Assembly (NCBI GenBank): GCA_963677625.2
Contig: CAXXSW010000003.1
Coordinates: 62,001 to 126,000, forward strand
DNA length: 64,000 bases
Source: UBA1351 sp963677625
GTDB lineage: Bacteria; Bacillota; Clostridia; Lachnospirales; Vallitaleaceae
Direction: 5' to 3'
Shown: positions 1 through 8,371 of the stretch, piece by piece
Numbering within the stretch: position 1 is the first letter of the stretch
Layout: every line of letters starts with the position of its first letter
Notes under the pieces: model-generated
Database searches by the model: none
What the model saw: only the letters and a program-made list of their open reading frames with translations
What the model was told of the DNA's origin: nothing
Translations under genes and position numbers: made by a program

Positions 1-169
1 CTGATTCCTTACCAAGTAATTCTACTCCACCATTATAAAAGATCATCATGTCCGGTTTGTCTTTTTTAGCCCATACTTTTTTTAAAAATGCACCTATAAG
101 TATACTTCCAAGGTTATCATCACCTTGTCCCATTCCTTTATTGTTAATTATAAAAATTGTTTGCATCAT
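1..169 (-). CDS. DsrE/YedF-like sulfur or selenium protein (partial)
   Basis: Only the first 56 residues are in the window; the gene runs off its left edge. It begins at the first of two adjacent ATGs behind a GGAGGG ribosome binding site. The start reads like the DsrE-type C-terminal half of YedF (IINNKGMGQGDD, then FYNGGVELL). Family members carry or relay sulfur and have been linked to selenium metabolism. The N-terminal TusA-like domain of full YedF proteins is absent here. The gene starts 42 bp after a cysteine-desulfurase-like aminotransferase on the same strand, which fits a sulfur or selenium transfer pair. The family is fairly clear; the exact substrate is inference. Confidence 0.7.
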   Translation of the reverse strand, partial: MMQTIFIINNKGMGQGDDNLGSILIGAFLKKVWAKKDKPDMMIFYNGGVELLGKES

Positions 170-211
170 TTCCCTCCACAACTTATTTTATAAATATTTT
201 ACCATAGAATT

Positions 212-1873
212 TTATTTTTTAACATAGAACCACGCCAAATCACCAAATTCATCTTTTCTATATAGGCTATAGGTTGTATCTGTCACTTCATGCATTTCTT
301 TTAAGCGATAAGCAATCTTCATATATGTTTCATACGATTTTTTAGCTTTTTCCTTATTATAAGATTTCACTTTATAGTCTTTAGCCTTCAACATACTATC
401 CAAGTCAAAAGAATCCAGATACTTACCAGCTAATTGGGCTTTTTCATTATGACTCCAGTTTCCTGTTTCGCACTCTACACTATAATCTTGAAGGAAGAGG
501 TAGCCGTAATCAGCAATAAACTCAATAGCATTTATAATAAAATCATAGGTTATGTCATCTAATAAATAATGAAAGTTTAACCTAACCCACCCCGGTTTAA
601 TGGCTTCACATCCTTCTTTAATAAGCTTACGATACTGTTCTGATTTTTCAGGTATAATTCCCAAAAGCAAGTGGCCATAGGGACCTGCACAGGAACATCC
701 TGCCCGTGACTGTATACCAAAAAGATCGTTCAATAAGGTAGTGACAAAGCGTGGATGGAGGTAACCGTCTTTATATTTCACATTAAAAGAAAGAATACCC
801 AAACGATTTTCCATGTCTTTTGGACCTATCATTTCAATCTTAGAATCTTTAGTCAATCGTTGGATAGAACGGCTAATATAGATAGATTCTAGCTCTTCAA
901 TCCTATCAATCCCAACTGCATTTTTCACTTCTAAGGTAGCTGCTGCCCTTAGGGTTTGAAAAATACCAGGTGTACCAGCGTCTTCTCTGCTTTCGATATC
1001 CTTAATAAAGTCATAGCTGTGAGAACTGACGTATTCTACAGTTCCTCCTCCAGCACAAGTTGGTCCCACTTCCTGATTATAAATGTCCTTTCTAAAAAGA
1101 AGGAGTCCATTCGATCCAGGTCCTCCAATAAACTTATGTGGTGATAGGTATACCGCATCGTAATAGCAACCATCTCTTTGAACCAGTTCAATATTAACAT
1201 AAGGTCCAGATGCCGCAAAATCAAAGAATACTAGGCCACCATACTGATGCATAATCCTAGTGATGTCTTTAACAGGGGACTTCATACCAGTCACATTTGA
1301 AGCAGCTGAAAAAGCACCAATTTTAATTCTGTCCTTATATTTAGGGTCTGAAATCTGATTTTCTAAATCTGCGGTTGAAAACTTACCTCCATCAGTAAGT
1401 CCAATCTCAACAACTTCAGCATTGCCTTCTTTCCATATCAACTCATTAGAATGATGTTCATAAGGTCCAACAAAAATTATAGGCCTATTTGGATTGTAGT
1501 ATTTAGAATCTTTATCATATTTGATACGAGTTGCTGGGGCTTCATATATACCAATAATCTGGGCCAGACGTTGAATAGCACCAGTTGTACCATTTCCAAC
1601 ACTGAGAACCACATAATGATCATCTGCCTTTAGAAGTTCTTTAATTCTTTCTCTCGCTTCATGATATAACTTTGTTGTCTGCATACCTAAAAAGCAGTCC
1701 TCAGTATGGGTATTTGCATAAGTCTCGCCAATTTTTCTCATATAATCTTCGACAAACTTAAGATTTCTGCCTGATGCTGTATAATCCGCATAAGTCATCA
1801 AGCGGTCACCGTAAGGGGTCTTAATACAAGTGTTTCCACCAATAACTTCATTTCTTAACCAATCCAAATTCAT
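212..1873 (-). CDS. Class V aminotransferase, cysteine desulfurase-like
   Basis: A 553-residue PLP enzyme of the class V aminotransferase fold, longer than typical SufS/NifS proteins (about 400). Visible marks are the PLP-phosphate region (GNGTTGAI, near 93-100), an aspartate at 218 (FFDFAASG) that should contact the pyridine nitrogen, the Schiff-base lysine at 247 (SPHKF), and an SRAGCSCAGP loop whose Cys395 sits where SufS-type enzymes carry their catalytic cysteine. The last roughly 100 residues extend past the usual fold. The start has a GGAGGAGC site. It precedes a DsrE/YedF-like gene, so release of sulfur or selenium from cysteine or selenocysteine is plausible but not proven. Confidence 0.82.
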   Translation of the reverse strand: MNLDWLRNEVIGGNTCIKTPYGDRLMTYADYTASGRNLKFVEDYMRKIGETYANTHTEDCFLGMQTTKLYHEARERIKELLKADDHYVVLSVGNGTTGAIQRLAQIIGIYEAPATRIKYDKDSKYYNPNRPIIFVGPYEHHSNELIWKEGNAEVVEIGLTDGGKFSTADLENQISDPKYKDRIKIGAFSAASNVTGMKSPVKDITRIMHQYGGLVFFDFAASGPYVNIELVQRDGCYYDAVYLSPHKFIGGPGSNGLLLFRKDIYNQEVGPTCAGGGTVEYVSSHSYDFIKDIESREDAGTPGIFQTLRAAATLEVKNAVGIDRIEELESIYISRSIQRLTKDSKIEMIGPKDMENRLGILSFNVKYKDGYLHPRFVTTLLNDLFGIQSRAGCSCAGPYGHLLLGIIPEKSEQYRKLIKEGCEAIKPGWVRLNFHYLLDDITYDFIINAIEFIADYGYLFLQDYSVECETGNWSHNEKAQLAGKYLDSFDLDSMLKAKDYKVKSYNKEKAKKSYETYMKIAYRLKEMHEVTDTTYSLYRKDEFGDLAWFYVKK

Positions 1874-1940
1874 AAGAGCTCCTCCAGCCTATAATCTAAT
1901 TTCCTAACTATATTATACGATAGAATGTACCCTTAAGAAA

Positions 1941-1973
1941 ACCGCCTAATTGTATGACATACAATTAGGCGGT
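1941..1973 (-). terminator. Intrinsic terminator after DUF975 gene
   Basis: A perfect 14-bp stem with a 5-nt loop, read on the minus strand just after the DUF975 stop codon and followed by a TTTTCTT tract. It separates that gene from the aminotransferase downstream. Confidence 0.85.
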
Positions 1974-1993
1974 CCCTTACAACTATTACACCA

Positions 1994-2749
1994 CTATACT
2001 TCTTCTATTTCTTCAGGTGGCATAAAGCCAAGTTCTTCATAAGAACACACACCTTCTTCCAAAGCCTTTTCACGTAGGGAACGGTATAACTCTGCATGAG
2101 TTGCATAGTAGTAAGGGTATACAAAAAGCATACCGACACAGCATGCCAAAAATCCTAAGATATACCAGCCGATAAAGGATAAGTCAAGAATAAACATATC
2201 CATTTTTTCACCATTAGTCATTTCCTTACTCAATTCAATAGCTCTATCATAGTCCATATCAGGGTTATCAGCCAATAAGTAAGGAACCATAGCATAAGCA
2301 TATGTCTTAATGATTCCAGGAATAATCAAAAGTAAACTCCATAGAAAAACGAATAGGTCCTTAAAGAACATAGTCTTAACCACATTCATATATCTACCTT
2401 TTTTAAATCCGTGACCAATCAATCCAAACTCAACAATATCATTAGTACCAGCAGCTTCAGCTTGTGATAAAAAGTATCTTCTTCCACCTACAACCAATGG
2501 ATTACTAACAAAAATTTGAAATACTATTGCCAAAGCTGCAATGACTAATACTATACCAACAATCATCAGTATAATTGCAGGTTCTGCATTATCAACATAA
2601 CCGCCTTCATTTCGCCAGGTACTTCCGCCTCCGCCACTACCGCCTCCGCCGCTTAGGAATACAAGAATCAATGACACTCCAAATGCCTTCCAATAGTTAC
2701 CTTTTAATGCAATTTTAGCTCTTTCTTTTAATTCAGCACTTGTCCACAT
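1994..2749 (-). CDS. DUF975 family membrane protein
   Basis: A 251-residue protein starting at the ATG that follows GGAGGAAATT. An upstream in-frame start would add four residues but has no binding site. The N-terminus (TSAELKERAKIALKGNYWKAF) is the signature of DUF975, a poorly characterised integral membrane family. Hydrophobic stretches lie near residues 20-30, 60-85, 120-150 and 185-215. The first loop holds an unusual glycine-serine run equal to two GGGGS units followed by a Trp- and Asn-containing segment. It sits alone, with its own terminator. Function is unknown. Confidence 0.85.
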   Translation of the reverse strand: MWTSAELKERAKIALKGNYWKAFGVSLILVFLSGGGGSGGGGSTWRNEGGYVDNAEPAIILMIVGIVLVIAALAIVFQIFVSNPLVVGGRRYFLSQAEAAGTNDIVEFGLIGHGFKKGRYMNVVKTMFFKDLFVFLWSLLLIIPGIIKTYAYAMVPYLLADNPDMDYDRAIELSKEMTNGEKMDMFILDLSFIGWYILGFLACCVGMLFVYPYYYATHAELYRSLREKALEEGVCSYEELGFMPPEEIEEV

Positions 2750-2942
2750 AATTTCCTCCACTATATCTTAAACGCTAACTGCCACCTCATTTATCTACAC
2801 TAACATTATAGCAAGAAGGAAGAACCTATCAATAATTTTTGCACCAATCCCTATGTCTTATATACTCATTTGTCAAAATATGTGTCTTAATCATCTTCAT
2901 ATTTTTTATTATCTTCTCCTATAGAATCTACCTCCTATAAGC

Positions 2943-3425
2943 TTATAACTCCAAATATTGACCTAATCCTTCCTTTACCGCATAACTTTGATTCATTAAA
3001 CGCAGGGTCTTTAAAGCTTCTTCAATATTCAACCATCGAAGTTCGTGATCTTCCTCAACTTGTTTTCCTTTAGGTTCTAATATCTCAACCAAATAAAAGT
3101 ACCCTTGAAGAAGAACATATCGGTGAGTTCTAGGTGTCAGTCCTGCCTGATTAGCTTGGGTAACAAATGATAGAACTTTAACATCACGTCCAATTTCTTC
3201 AATGAACTCCCGTTTAATAGTCTCTTCATGACTTTCACCTTCTTCAATGCCACCTCCAGGCAAAAACCTTCCCCTTGGTGTATGGACAAGGCCTATCTGT
3301 ATCATTTCATCCATTAACTTACCTTCAACTCTTTGCTCCAGCTTTCGAAAAGCAATACCATACGCTCCTGGTCTAGGCTCATAATCGATACCATCCAATC
3401 TCTCACCAAACTCAATAATACTCAT
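2943..3425 (-). CDS. NUDIX hydrolase
   Basis: A 160-residue protein with a complete Nudix box between residues 58 and 80: Gly58, Glu64, Arg72-Glu73, Glu76-Glu77 and Gly79 in the GX5EX7REUXEEXGU pattern. Members hydrolyse nucleoside diphosphates linked to another moiety, using Mg2+; the substrate cannot be read from sequence. Its start codon overlaps the preceding gene's stop as ATGA, so translation is probably coupled to the RNase H-like gene and to the pantothenate kinase further upstream. It ends the operon. A link to coenzyme A turnover is suggested only by the neighbours. Confidence 0.88.
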   Translation of the reverse strand: MSIIEFGERLDGIDYEPRPGAYGIAFRKLEQRVEGKLMDEMIQIGLVHTPRGRFLPGGGIEEGESHEETIKREFIEEIGRDVKVLSFVTQANQAGLTPRTHRYVLLQGYFYLVEILEPKGKQVEEDHELRWLNIEEALKTLRLMNQSYAVKEGLGQYLEL

Positions 3426-3811
3426 ACCTTAAGCTTGCTTTCCCATTTGACCATTTCCTCATGCTTACCTGTCACACTGGTAAACACAAGTTTACCACCA
3501 AATTTATTAAGATTTTTCCTGCATAATTCAGCCACTTTCAGTATATCCCTATTCTTGGTTGTGGACGTTCCTTTAATTTGCTCTAGAAGGGCGCCGTCAT
3601 TAACAATAACTTCCACTTCCTCACCTTTCAAATCTGGAAACTCCTTTATTAAAAGAATAACAGAATATAAACCGATCAAGGCAGGTTTTCTATACTCATG
3701 ATACACTTCTTTCTTTTTAAGGACTTCATCTCCATCATAAAGAACATATTTAAACTGCATCTCTTCCATAACATGATAAGAAGGAATTCCCTCTACATAT
3801 AATTGTTTCAT
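3422..3811 (-). CDS. Small RNase H-like hypothetical protein
   Basis: A 129-residue protein that I do not recognise with certainty. The pattern of a beta strand with a nucleotide-like loop (EVEVIVNDGALLEQIKG), then a TKNRDIL segment and a helix, resembles the second half of RNase HI-like folds (the DSxLVIxxxxG...N..L arrangement). The full set of acidic catalytic residues is not obvious. It is joined by ATGA overlaps to the pantothenate kinase upstream and the NUDIX gene downstream, so all three should be translated from one message. A nuclease or a nucleotide-binding role are both possible. Confidence 0.6.
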   Translation of the reverse strand: MKQLYVEGIPSYHVMEEMQFKYVLYDGDEVLKKKEVYHEYRKPALIGLYSVILLIKEFPDLKGEEVEVIVNDGALLEQIKGTSTTKNRDILKVAELCRKNLNKFGGKLVFTSVTGKHEEMVKWESKLKV

Positions 3812-4617
3812 TCGTTTGACCTCCTAAAAACTTCGATGGCACCTCTAGCAGTGCCAAAACTTGGATTATTAACAACCTCATATTTAAAACCGAAAAAATC
3901 AGCATATTTATCAATTAACTGACATATAACCTGATTATTCAGCACACCACCTGCAAAGTAAACCTGGGTGTGTTTTTTAAATTGAATAATACCTTTTACC
4001 ATAGAAATAATAGGTTCTACAACTAAGGAATGAATTCCCATAGCTACATCTTCTTGGCGCATTCCCTGTTTAGCAAAATTAGATACAGTAATATCACTTT
4101 GAAACCAACTGAGATTTTCCTTGTAGATATCACTAATAACCAGATTAACAGCTTCAATATTTCCCTTTAGGGCAAGAGCTTCCACCTCTTCATAATCAGT
4201 CATATTAAGAAGTCTTTGACTAAGACCTTCAAAGGTACCACCACCAATTCCAGTACCTGTAACATGAGTAAAGTCTCCATGTTCATAATATAAAATTGAA
4301 GTACCCGTCCCCATATTTACGACTATACCCCTATCTTCACCTATCTCTTTCACAATATTAGCAGCACATTCTAATTCATTATACCTATAAATCGGAAGCG
4401 GAAACTGACCTAAATCAACCTCTTGACCACTAACTAATGACGCTCCGGAACCTGTTAAGACTATGGCGTCATATTCCTTAGTCACAGCTCTTCCAATAAT
4501 ATTGTCCATATCATGACGGTAGTACTCCTCATAATAGTAGTCTCCATGTTTATATTTTACAACTTTGATCTTTGTCGTACCCATGTCAATACTGACAATT
4601 TTAATATCCTTATTCAT
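3808..4617 (-). CDS. coaW: Type II pantothenate kinase family protein
   Basis: A 269-residue member of the ASKHA fold resembling the Staphylococcus aureus CoaW family (about 267 residues). It has the phosphate 1 loop (SIDMGTTKIKV, Asp11), a conserved Glu near residue 81-83 where the catalytic base should lie, and the glycine-rich stretch MGTGTSI...GTGIGGGTFEGLSQ around 102-133. The enzyme phosphorylates pantothenate with ATP as the first step of coenzyme A synthesis. The gene starts 10 bp after the GNAT gene and overlaps the next gene as ATGA. A related eukaryotic-type PanK or BadF-like ATPase is a less likely alternative. Confidence 0.82.
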   Translation of the reverse strand: MNKDIKIVSIDMGTTKIKVVKYKHGDYYYEEYYRHDMDNIIGRAVTKEYDAIVLTGSGASLVSGQEVDLGQFPLPIYRYNELECAANIVKEIGEDRGIVVNMGTGTSILYYEHGDFTHVTGTGIGGGTFEGLSQRLLNMTDYEEVEALALKGNIEAVNLVISDIYKENLSWFQSDITVSNFAKQGMRQEDVAMGIHSLVVEPIISMVKGIIQFKKHTQVYFAGGVLNNQVICQLIDKYADFFGFKYEVVNNPSFGTARGAIEVFRRSNE

Positions 4618-4627
4618 TTACCTGTCC

Positions 4628-5113
4628 TTAAATCAACTTCTCATAAATAACTACGTCCAACACACGGCCAAATTTCTCACCAACTTCTCGAAAATGAGCA
4701 CATTCAAAATAATCAGCACCTTGAAATAGTTTAATTGAAGCTTCATTCTCAGCACAGATAACCGCTAATAAAGCTCTGAAATTCTTATCTCTAGCAAAAG
4801 CTTCCATATGTTGGATACATGCCTTACCATAGCCTCTTCCATGAAAATCTTTGTCTAGGTAAACCGTTATTTCTGCTGTACGGTCATAGGCTTCTCTAGA
4901 TTTATAGCGGTTAAGGAGACCATATCCGACAAGCTTATCTTCTTCAACTATGGCAAAAGATTTGAATCTCTCTAGTTCCGTAAAGCATAACTTCTCGAAT
5001 TCTCCCCTACTTAATGGTTCAACTGAAAAAGTTGCCGTCGAATTAAGTACATAATAATTATAAATATCAAGAGCTTCCTCAAGATGGACTTTCTCAAATG
5101 GGATTATCACCAT
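4628..5113 (-). CDS. GNAT N-acetyltransferase, Pat-like
   Basis: A 161-residue GNAT protein with the acetyl-CoA pyrophosphate loop GRGYGKACIQ after an acidic beta strand (AEITVYLDKDFHG), and the ICAENEASIKLFQ helix typical of phosphinothricin/methionine sulfoximine acetyltransferases. Such enzymes acetylate amino acid analogues or small amines; the actual substrate is unknown. It is the first gene of a four-gene minus-strand run with the pantothenate kinase, RNase H-like and NUDIX genes, with a 10-bp gap to the kinase. Confidence 0.85.
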   Translation of the reverse strand: MVIIPFEKVHLEEALDIYNYYVLNSTATFSVEPLSRGEFEKLCFTELERFKSFAIVEEDKLVGYGLLNRYKSREAYDRTAEITVYLDKDFHGRGYGKACIQHMEAFARDKNFRALLAVICAENEASIKLFQGADYFECAHFREVGEKFGRVLDVVIYEKLI

Positions 5114-5161
5114 ATTCTTATCTCCTCATTGTACCTACTATGTCAACATATTATTTGTTCA

Positions 5162-7549
5162 TTACCTGCTTCTAGCTTCTGTAAGCATATCCTGAAGACT
5201 AGTAACCTCTGTCTTCACATCTGGTATAACACCCGTTTCATGTATATTCATTCCTTGTATGGTCCAGTATGCATTTACGACAAAAACACCAAATCCATAG
5301 TTCATATTAACATTACCAACTTGCCCAACGCCCTTACCATAGGTAGTTTGACCAACAACAAGCGTGTTATCTGTAAGTTGCTGAAGACCTAGGGCAATCA
5401 TTTCAGCACTGCTGGCGGTATGGTTATTGACCAAAATAAATATTTCATTAAAATCAAAATAGTCACCGTTACTATAATATGAAAAAGACTCTTCAATTGG
5501 TGAGTCCCAGTCACCTAAATACAAGTTAGGTAGTAGATAGTCAAGAATATGATAGGCACTGTCTGCATCTCCACCATAGTTTTCCCTCAAATCGATAATT
5601 AAGTTCTTATCTTCTGTATCCTTCAACCGACTTAAAAGACGATAGGTTTCCGTATCTGTCAAAGAAGAGAAAAAGTCAACATCCAATAAATAATCTGAAG
5701 AATTAAGCCAAACACCACTTACCGATTGGGTCGATTCCGTGTCAAACATCATTTTAACCTCATCGGGGTAGACCATATAAGAGAAGATATCATCTGTAAA
5801 TACCTTTTCACTTATGGCATCCAAATCATGGCTGGAAAAACTATCATAATCCTTATACGATTCCCTTAATTCATCAAGTATAGTCGGATCATCCAAATAC
5901 ATATAATGAGCTTCTATATAATCAAAAAGCCAATCAGAAGGACTTTTTAAGACCATTTCTTCATAATAACTGCGTTGGTAATTTATAACTTCCTGAGAAA
6001 AGTCTCTAGTTTCCATCTCTTGAATAACCCGTTTAGCTTCATCAGCTTCACCATCATATAAATAAAGATCAATCAAATCACGGTAAGCCCTCTGATCATC
6101 AGGATATTTCTCAATAGACTTTTTTAGATGTTCCTTTGCTTGGGCAAATTCTCCAATTTGTTCATAAACATATGCCAACTCATAATTCATATTAATGGAT
6201 TCTGTTTTTGTCTCAAACCGTCGGATAACATGAATCAGTTTATCATAATTTTCCTGAGCACTTAAAACATTAATCCATTCTTGCAATGCTTCTTCCCATT
6301 GGTCAAAGGCAGCTTCATCGCCTGATCTATTATTGACTAAATCTTCCAAAATAATAGCAGCTTCTTTATAATAAAAATTATAACTGTACATGTAGGCTAC
6401 TTCTAGTTTATCAGTAAAACCGTCTTCAGTCATCAAGTCATAACGAGAAACCAGATTATATGCCTTTTGGTGATCTGTATTCAAGTAGTAAAGGTCAAGA
6501 AGATTATACCATATATTAAGGTCAAGGCTTCCATCATCTATAGCGTTTTCCGCAACAAGAATACCTTCTTCAAAATGGCCAGTATAGTTTGCCGCAACAA
6601 GAAAATTTGCTGTTATTTCCGGGAAATCTACATAGAAATCACGTTCTTGATTAAGAAGAAGTTTATAGTTTTCCTCATACGCCTGATAATAATTCAAAAA
6701 ATCTGATTGAGGTCCAAGAATGACATCCTTCTCTCCTAAACCATTCATTTTTTTCAAATAGACGTAGCCTCTTTCCCAATCCCCATATTCCATAGCTACT
6801 GACCATGCTAAATCATATAGCCCCTGTGGGTCTTCCGGTACTTTTTTATGGTATTCATCAAACCATTGGGATGCCATCTTATAATTGCCCAACTGATAAT
6901 ATGCTTCTCCAATATTGGACAAAACAAAATTATCTGCTCCTTCTTCCGCATCAATGGCCTTTTTATACATAGCTATTGCTTCATCATATTCATATAAACC
7001 ATAAAGAGAATTGCCTAAATTTGTATATATATACGAAGATACATCACCAAGCTCAAGTCCCTTTTTACCATATTCCAGAGCTTTCTCATAATTTCCCAAC
7101 CCATTATTTCCCCAGCATAGGTTATTATATATAGCTGTGGCAATTTTAATATCATCCAAGTCAATAATTTTTTCGGCTTCAAGTAAGACCTTAACGGCAT
7201 CATCGTAACGTTCTTCATCAAGATATGATAGAGCTATATAATTGAGACTTTCAGCGTCTAATTCTTCATAGGTATCATCCTCATAATCCTCTATAACACT
7301 TTCTCCATGATCATGTAAATACTTGTCAGCAATTACCTCACCATCTTGATGGTTTAAATAGAGTGCCCATCTATAAAACCCAAACTGTATAGCCAATATC
7401 AATATAATAACAATGATGACAATACGATCTCTAGTCTTATTTTTTCGCCGACGCTCAATAATTCTTTCTTGAATTATATCATTCGTAAGATTTTGTGTCG
7501 TTTTATTATGAAGCGGTTTATATTCTCTTTTTCCCTCATTCTCTTTCAT
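5162..7549 (-). CDS. TPR-repeat S41 family peptidase
   Basis: A 795-residue protein. I place the start at the ATG preceded by GAGGAAGAGCGT; a GTG 24 bp upstream lacks a binding site. A basic cytoplasmic tail of about 40 residues is followed by one membrane segment (about 42-62) and then a long series of tetratricopeptide-like repeats to about residue 520. The C-terminal third is an S41 (C-terminal processing peptidase) domain: DLRENYGGDADSA, the TASSAE serine region near 713-714 and Lys739 in TYGKG would form the Ser-Lys dyad. No PDZ domain is visible between the repeats and the protease, so the TPRs may present substrates. It is probably anchored in the membrane facing outward. Confidence 0.85.
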   Translation of the reverse strand: MKENEGKREYKPLHNKTTQNLTNDIIQERIIERRRKNKTRDRIVIIVIILILAIQFGFYRWALYLNHQDGEVIADKYLHDHGESVIEDYEDDTYEELDAESLNYIALSYLDEERYDDAVKVLLEAEKIIDLDDIKIATAIYNNLCWGNNGLGNYEKALEYGKKGLELGDVSSYIYTNLGNSLYGLYEYDEAIAMYKKAIDAEEGADNFVLSNIGEAYYQLGNYKMASQWFDEYHKKVPEDPQGLYDLAWSVAMEYGDWERGYVYLKKMNGLGEKDVILGPQSDFLNYYQAYEENYKLLLNQERDFYVDFPEITANFLVAANYTGHFEEGILVAENAIDDGSLDLNIWYNLLDLYYLNTDHQKAYNLVSRYDLMTEDGFTDKLEVAYMYSYNFYYKEAAIILEDLVNNRSGDEAAFDQWEEALQEWINVLSAQENYDKLIHVIRRFETKTESINMNYELAYVYEQIGEFAQAKEHLKKSIEKYPDDQRAYRDLIDLYLYDGEADEAKRVIQEMETRDFSQEVINYQRSYYEEMVLKSPSDWLFDYIEAHYMYLDDPTILDELRESYKDYDSFSSHDLDAISEKVFTDDIFSYMVYPDEVKMMFDTESTQSVSGVWLNSSDYLLDVDFFSSLTDTETYRLLSRLKDTEDKNLIIDLRENYGGDADSAYHILDYLLPNLYLGDWDSPIEESFSYYSNGDYFDFNEIFILVNNHTASSAEMIALGLQQLTDNTLVVGQTTYGKGVGQVGNVNMNYGFGVFVVNAYWTIQGMNIHETGVIPDVKTEVTSLQDMLTEARSR

Positions 7550-7756
7550 ACGCTCTTCCTCATGACACATCACTGACTCAAGATTAACATGAATAGCCTA
7601 AGACCTCTCATCTATGATTTAAGTCATTTAAACATTCATTCCTATCTTAATCTTATACCTTCTACTTTAACTATGAACATATACTTTAAGATTATAACAT
7701 AGATATCTATCTAGGTAGTTATAAAATTAGAAAGTATCATTGGCCTGTCTTTGCAC

Positions 7757-7803
7757 AAAAAAGGAGCCTCGGCTCAGTAACATCTAACTAGCCTCGGGCT
7801 CCT
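7757..7803 (-). terminator. Intrinsic terminator of trxA
   Basis: GGAGCC pairs with GGCTCC and an inner GGCT with AGCC, with a small internal loop. Read on the minus strand, the stem is followed by TTTTTTG. It lies directly after the thioredoxin gene. Confidence 0.8.
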
Positions 7804-7833
7804 AAATCATCATATTAAAGTAATAAGTTAATT

Positions 7834-8151
7834 TTATAATTGTGCTTTAAGCTTACCTTCAATTGTAGCTCGTGGAACAGCTCCTACGATTGTATCAACT
7901 ACTTGACCACCTTTAAAGATTAAAAGTGTTGGAATACTCATAACACGGTAGTTTTGAGCGGTTGCTTGGTTAGCATCTACATCAAGCTTAACGATTTTTG
8001 CTTGTCCTTCATACTCACCAGCTAATTGTTCAACAACTGGTCCAATCATCTTACAAGGTCCACACCAATCTGCGTAAAAATCAACTAATACCGGTAAATC
8101 TGATTGTAGTACTTCTGTTGCAAAATTTCCATCTGTTACATATGCTGCCAT
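7834..8151 (-). CDS. trxA: Thioredoxin
   Basis: A 105-residue protein, the usual length for thioredoxin 1. The active-site WCGPCK places redox cysteines at 30 and 33, the buried aspartate is in VDFYADW (Asp24), and the cis-proline is Pro74 in SIPTLL. It reduces disulfides of cytosolic proteins such as ribonucleotide reductase and peroxiredoxins, itself reduced by thioredoxin reductase, which is not in this window. It is transcribed alone with its own terminator, and a palindrome upstream (8222-8236) suggests redox- or metal-responsive control. Confidence 0.97.
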   Translation of the reverse strand: MAAYVTDGNFATEVLQSDLPVLVDFYADWCGPCKMIGPVVEQLAGEYEGQAKIVKLDVDANQATAQNYRVMSIPTLLIFKGGQVVDTIVGAVPRATIEGKLKAQL

Positions 8152-8221
8152 TTTAATTCCTCCTTCGAATATGGGTTTTTCACCCTTATATTGACATTTT
8201 TCTCACATTCTTTAATAATAG

Positions 8222-8236
8222 TAAGAATCATTCTTA
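8222..8236. promoter_or_regulatory. Candidate Fur/PerR-type palindrome between trxA and CPBP gene
   Basis: TAAGAATCATTCTTA is a perfect 7-1-7 inverted repeat, the geometry of Fur and PerR boxes. It matches the PerR consensus arm TTATAAT at five of seven positions on each side. It lies about 70 bp upstream of trxA and about 135 bp upstream of the divergent protease gene. Binding by a Fur-family protein is inference. Confidence 0.4.
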
Positions 8237-8371
8237 ATATCTCAGTTCAAAATCATTATATTACGTTTTTACAATATAGTCAATACCTAATTTTTAAAGT
8301 CTTACAACTAACGTTGAATAACCCTTGATTATCTGATATGATACTGAGGAAATCTATTTTGGGAGGTAATC

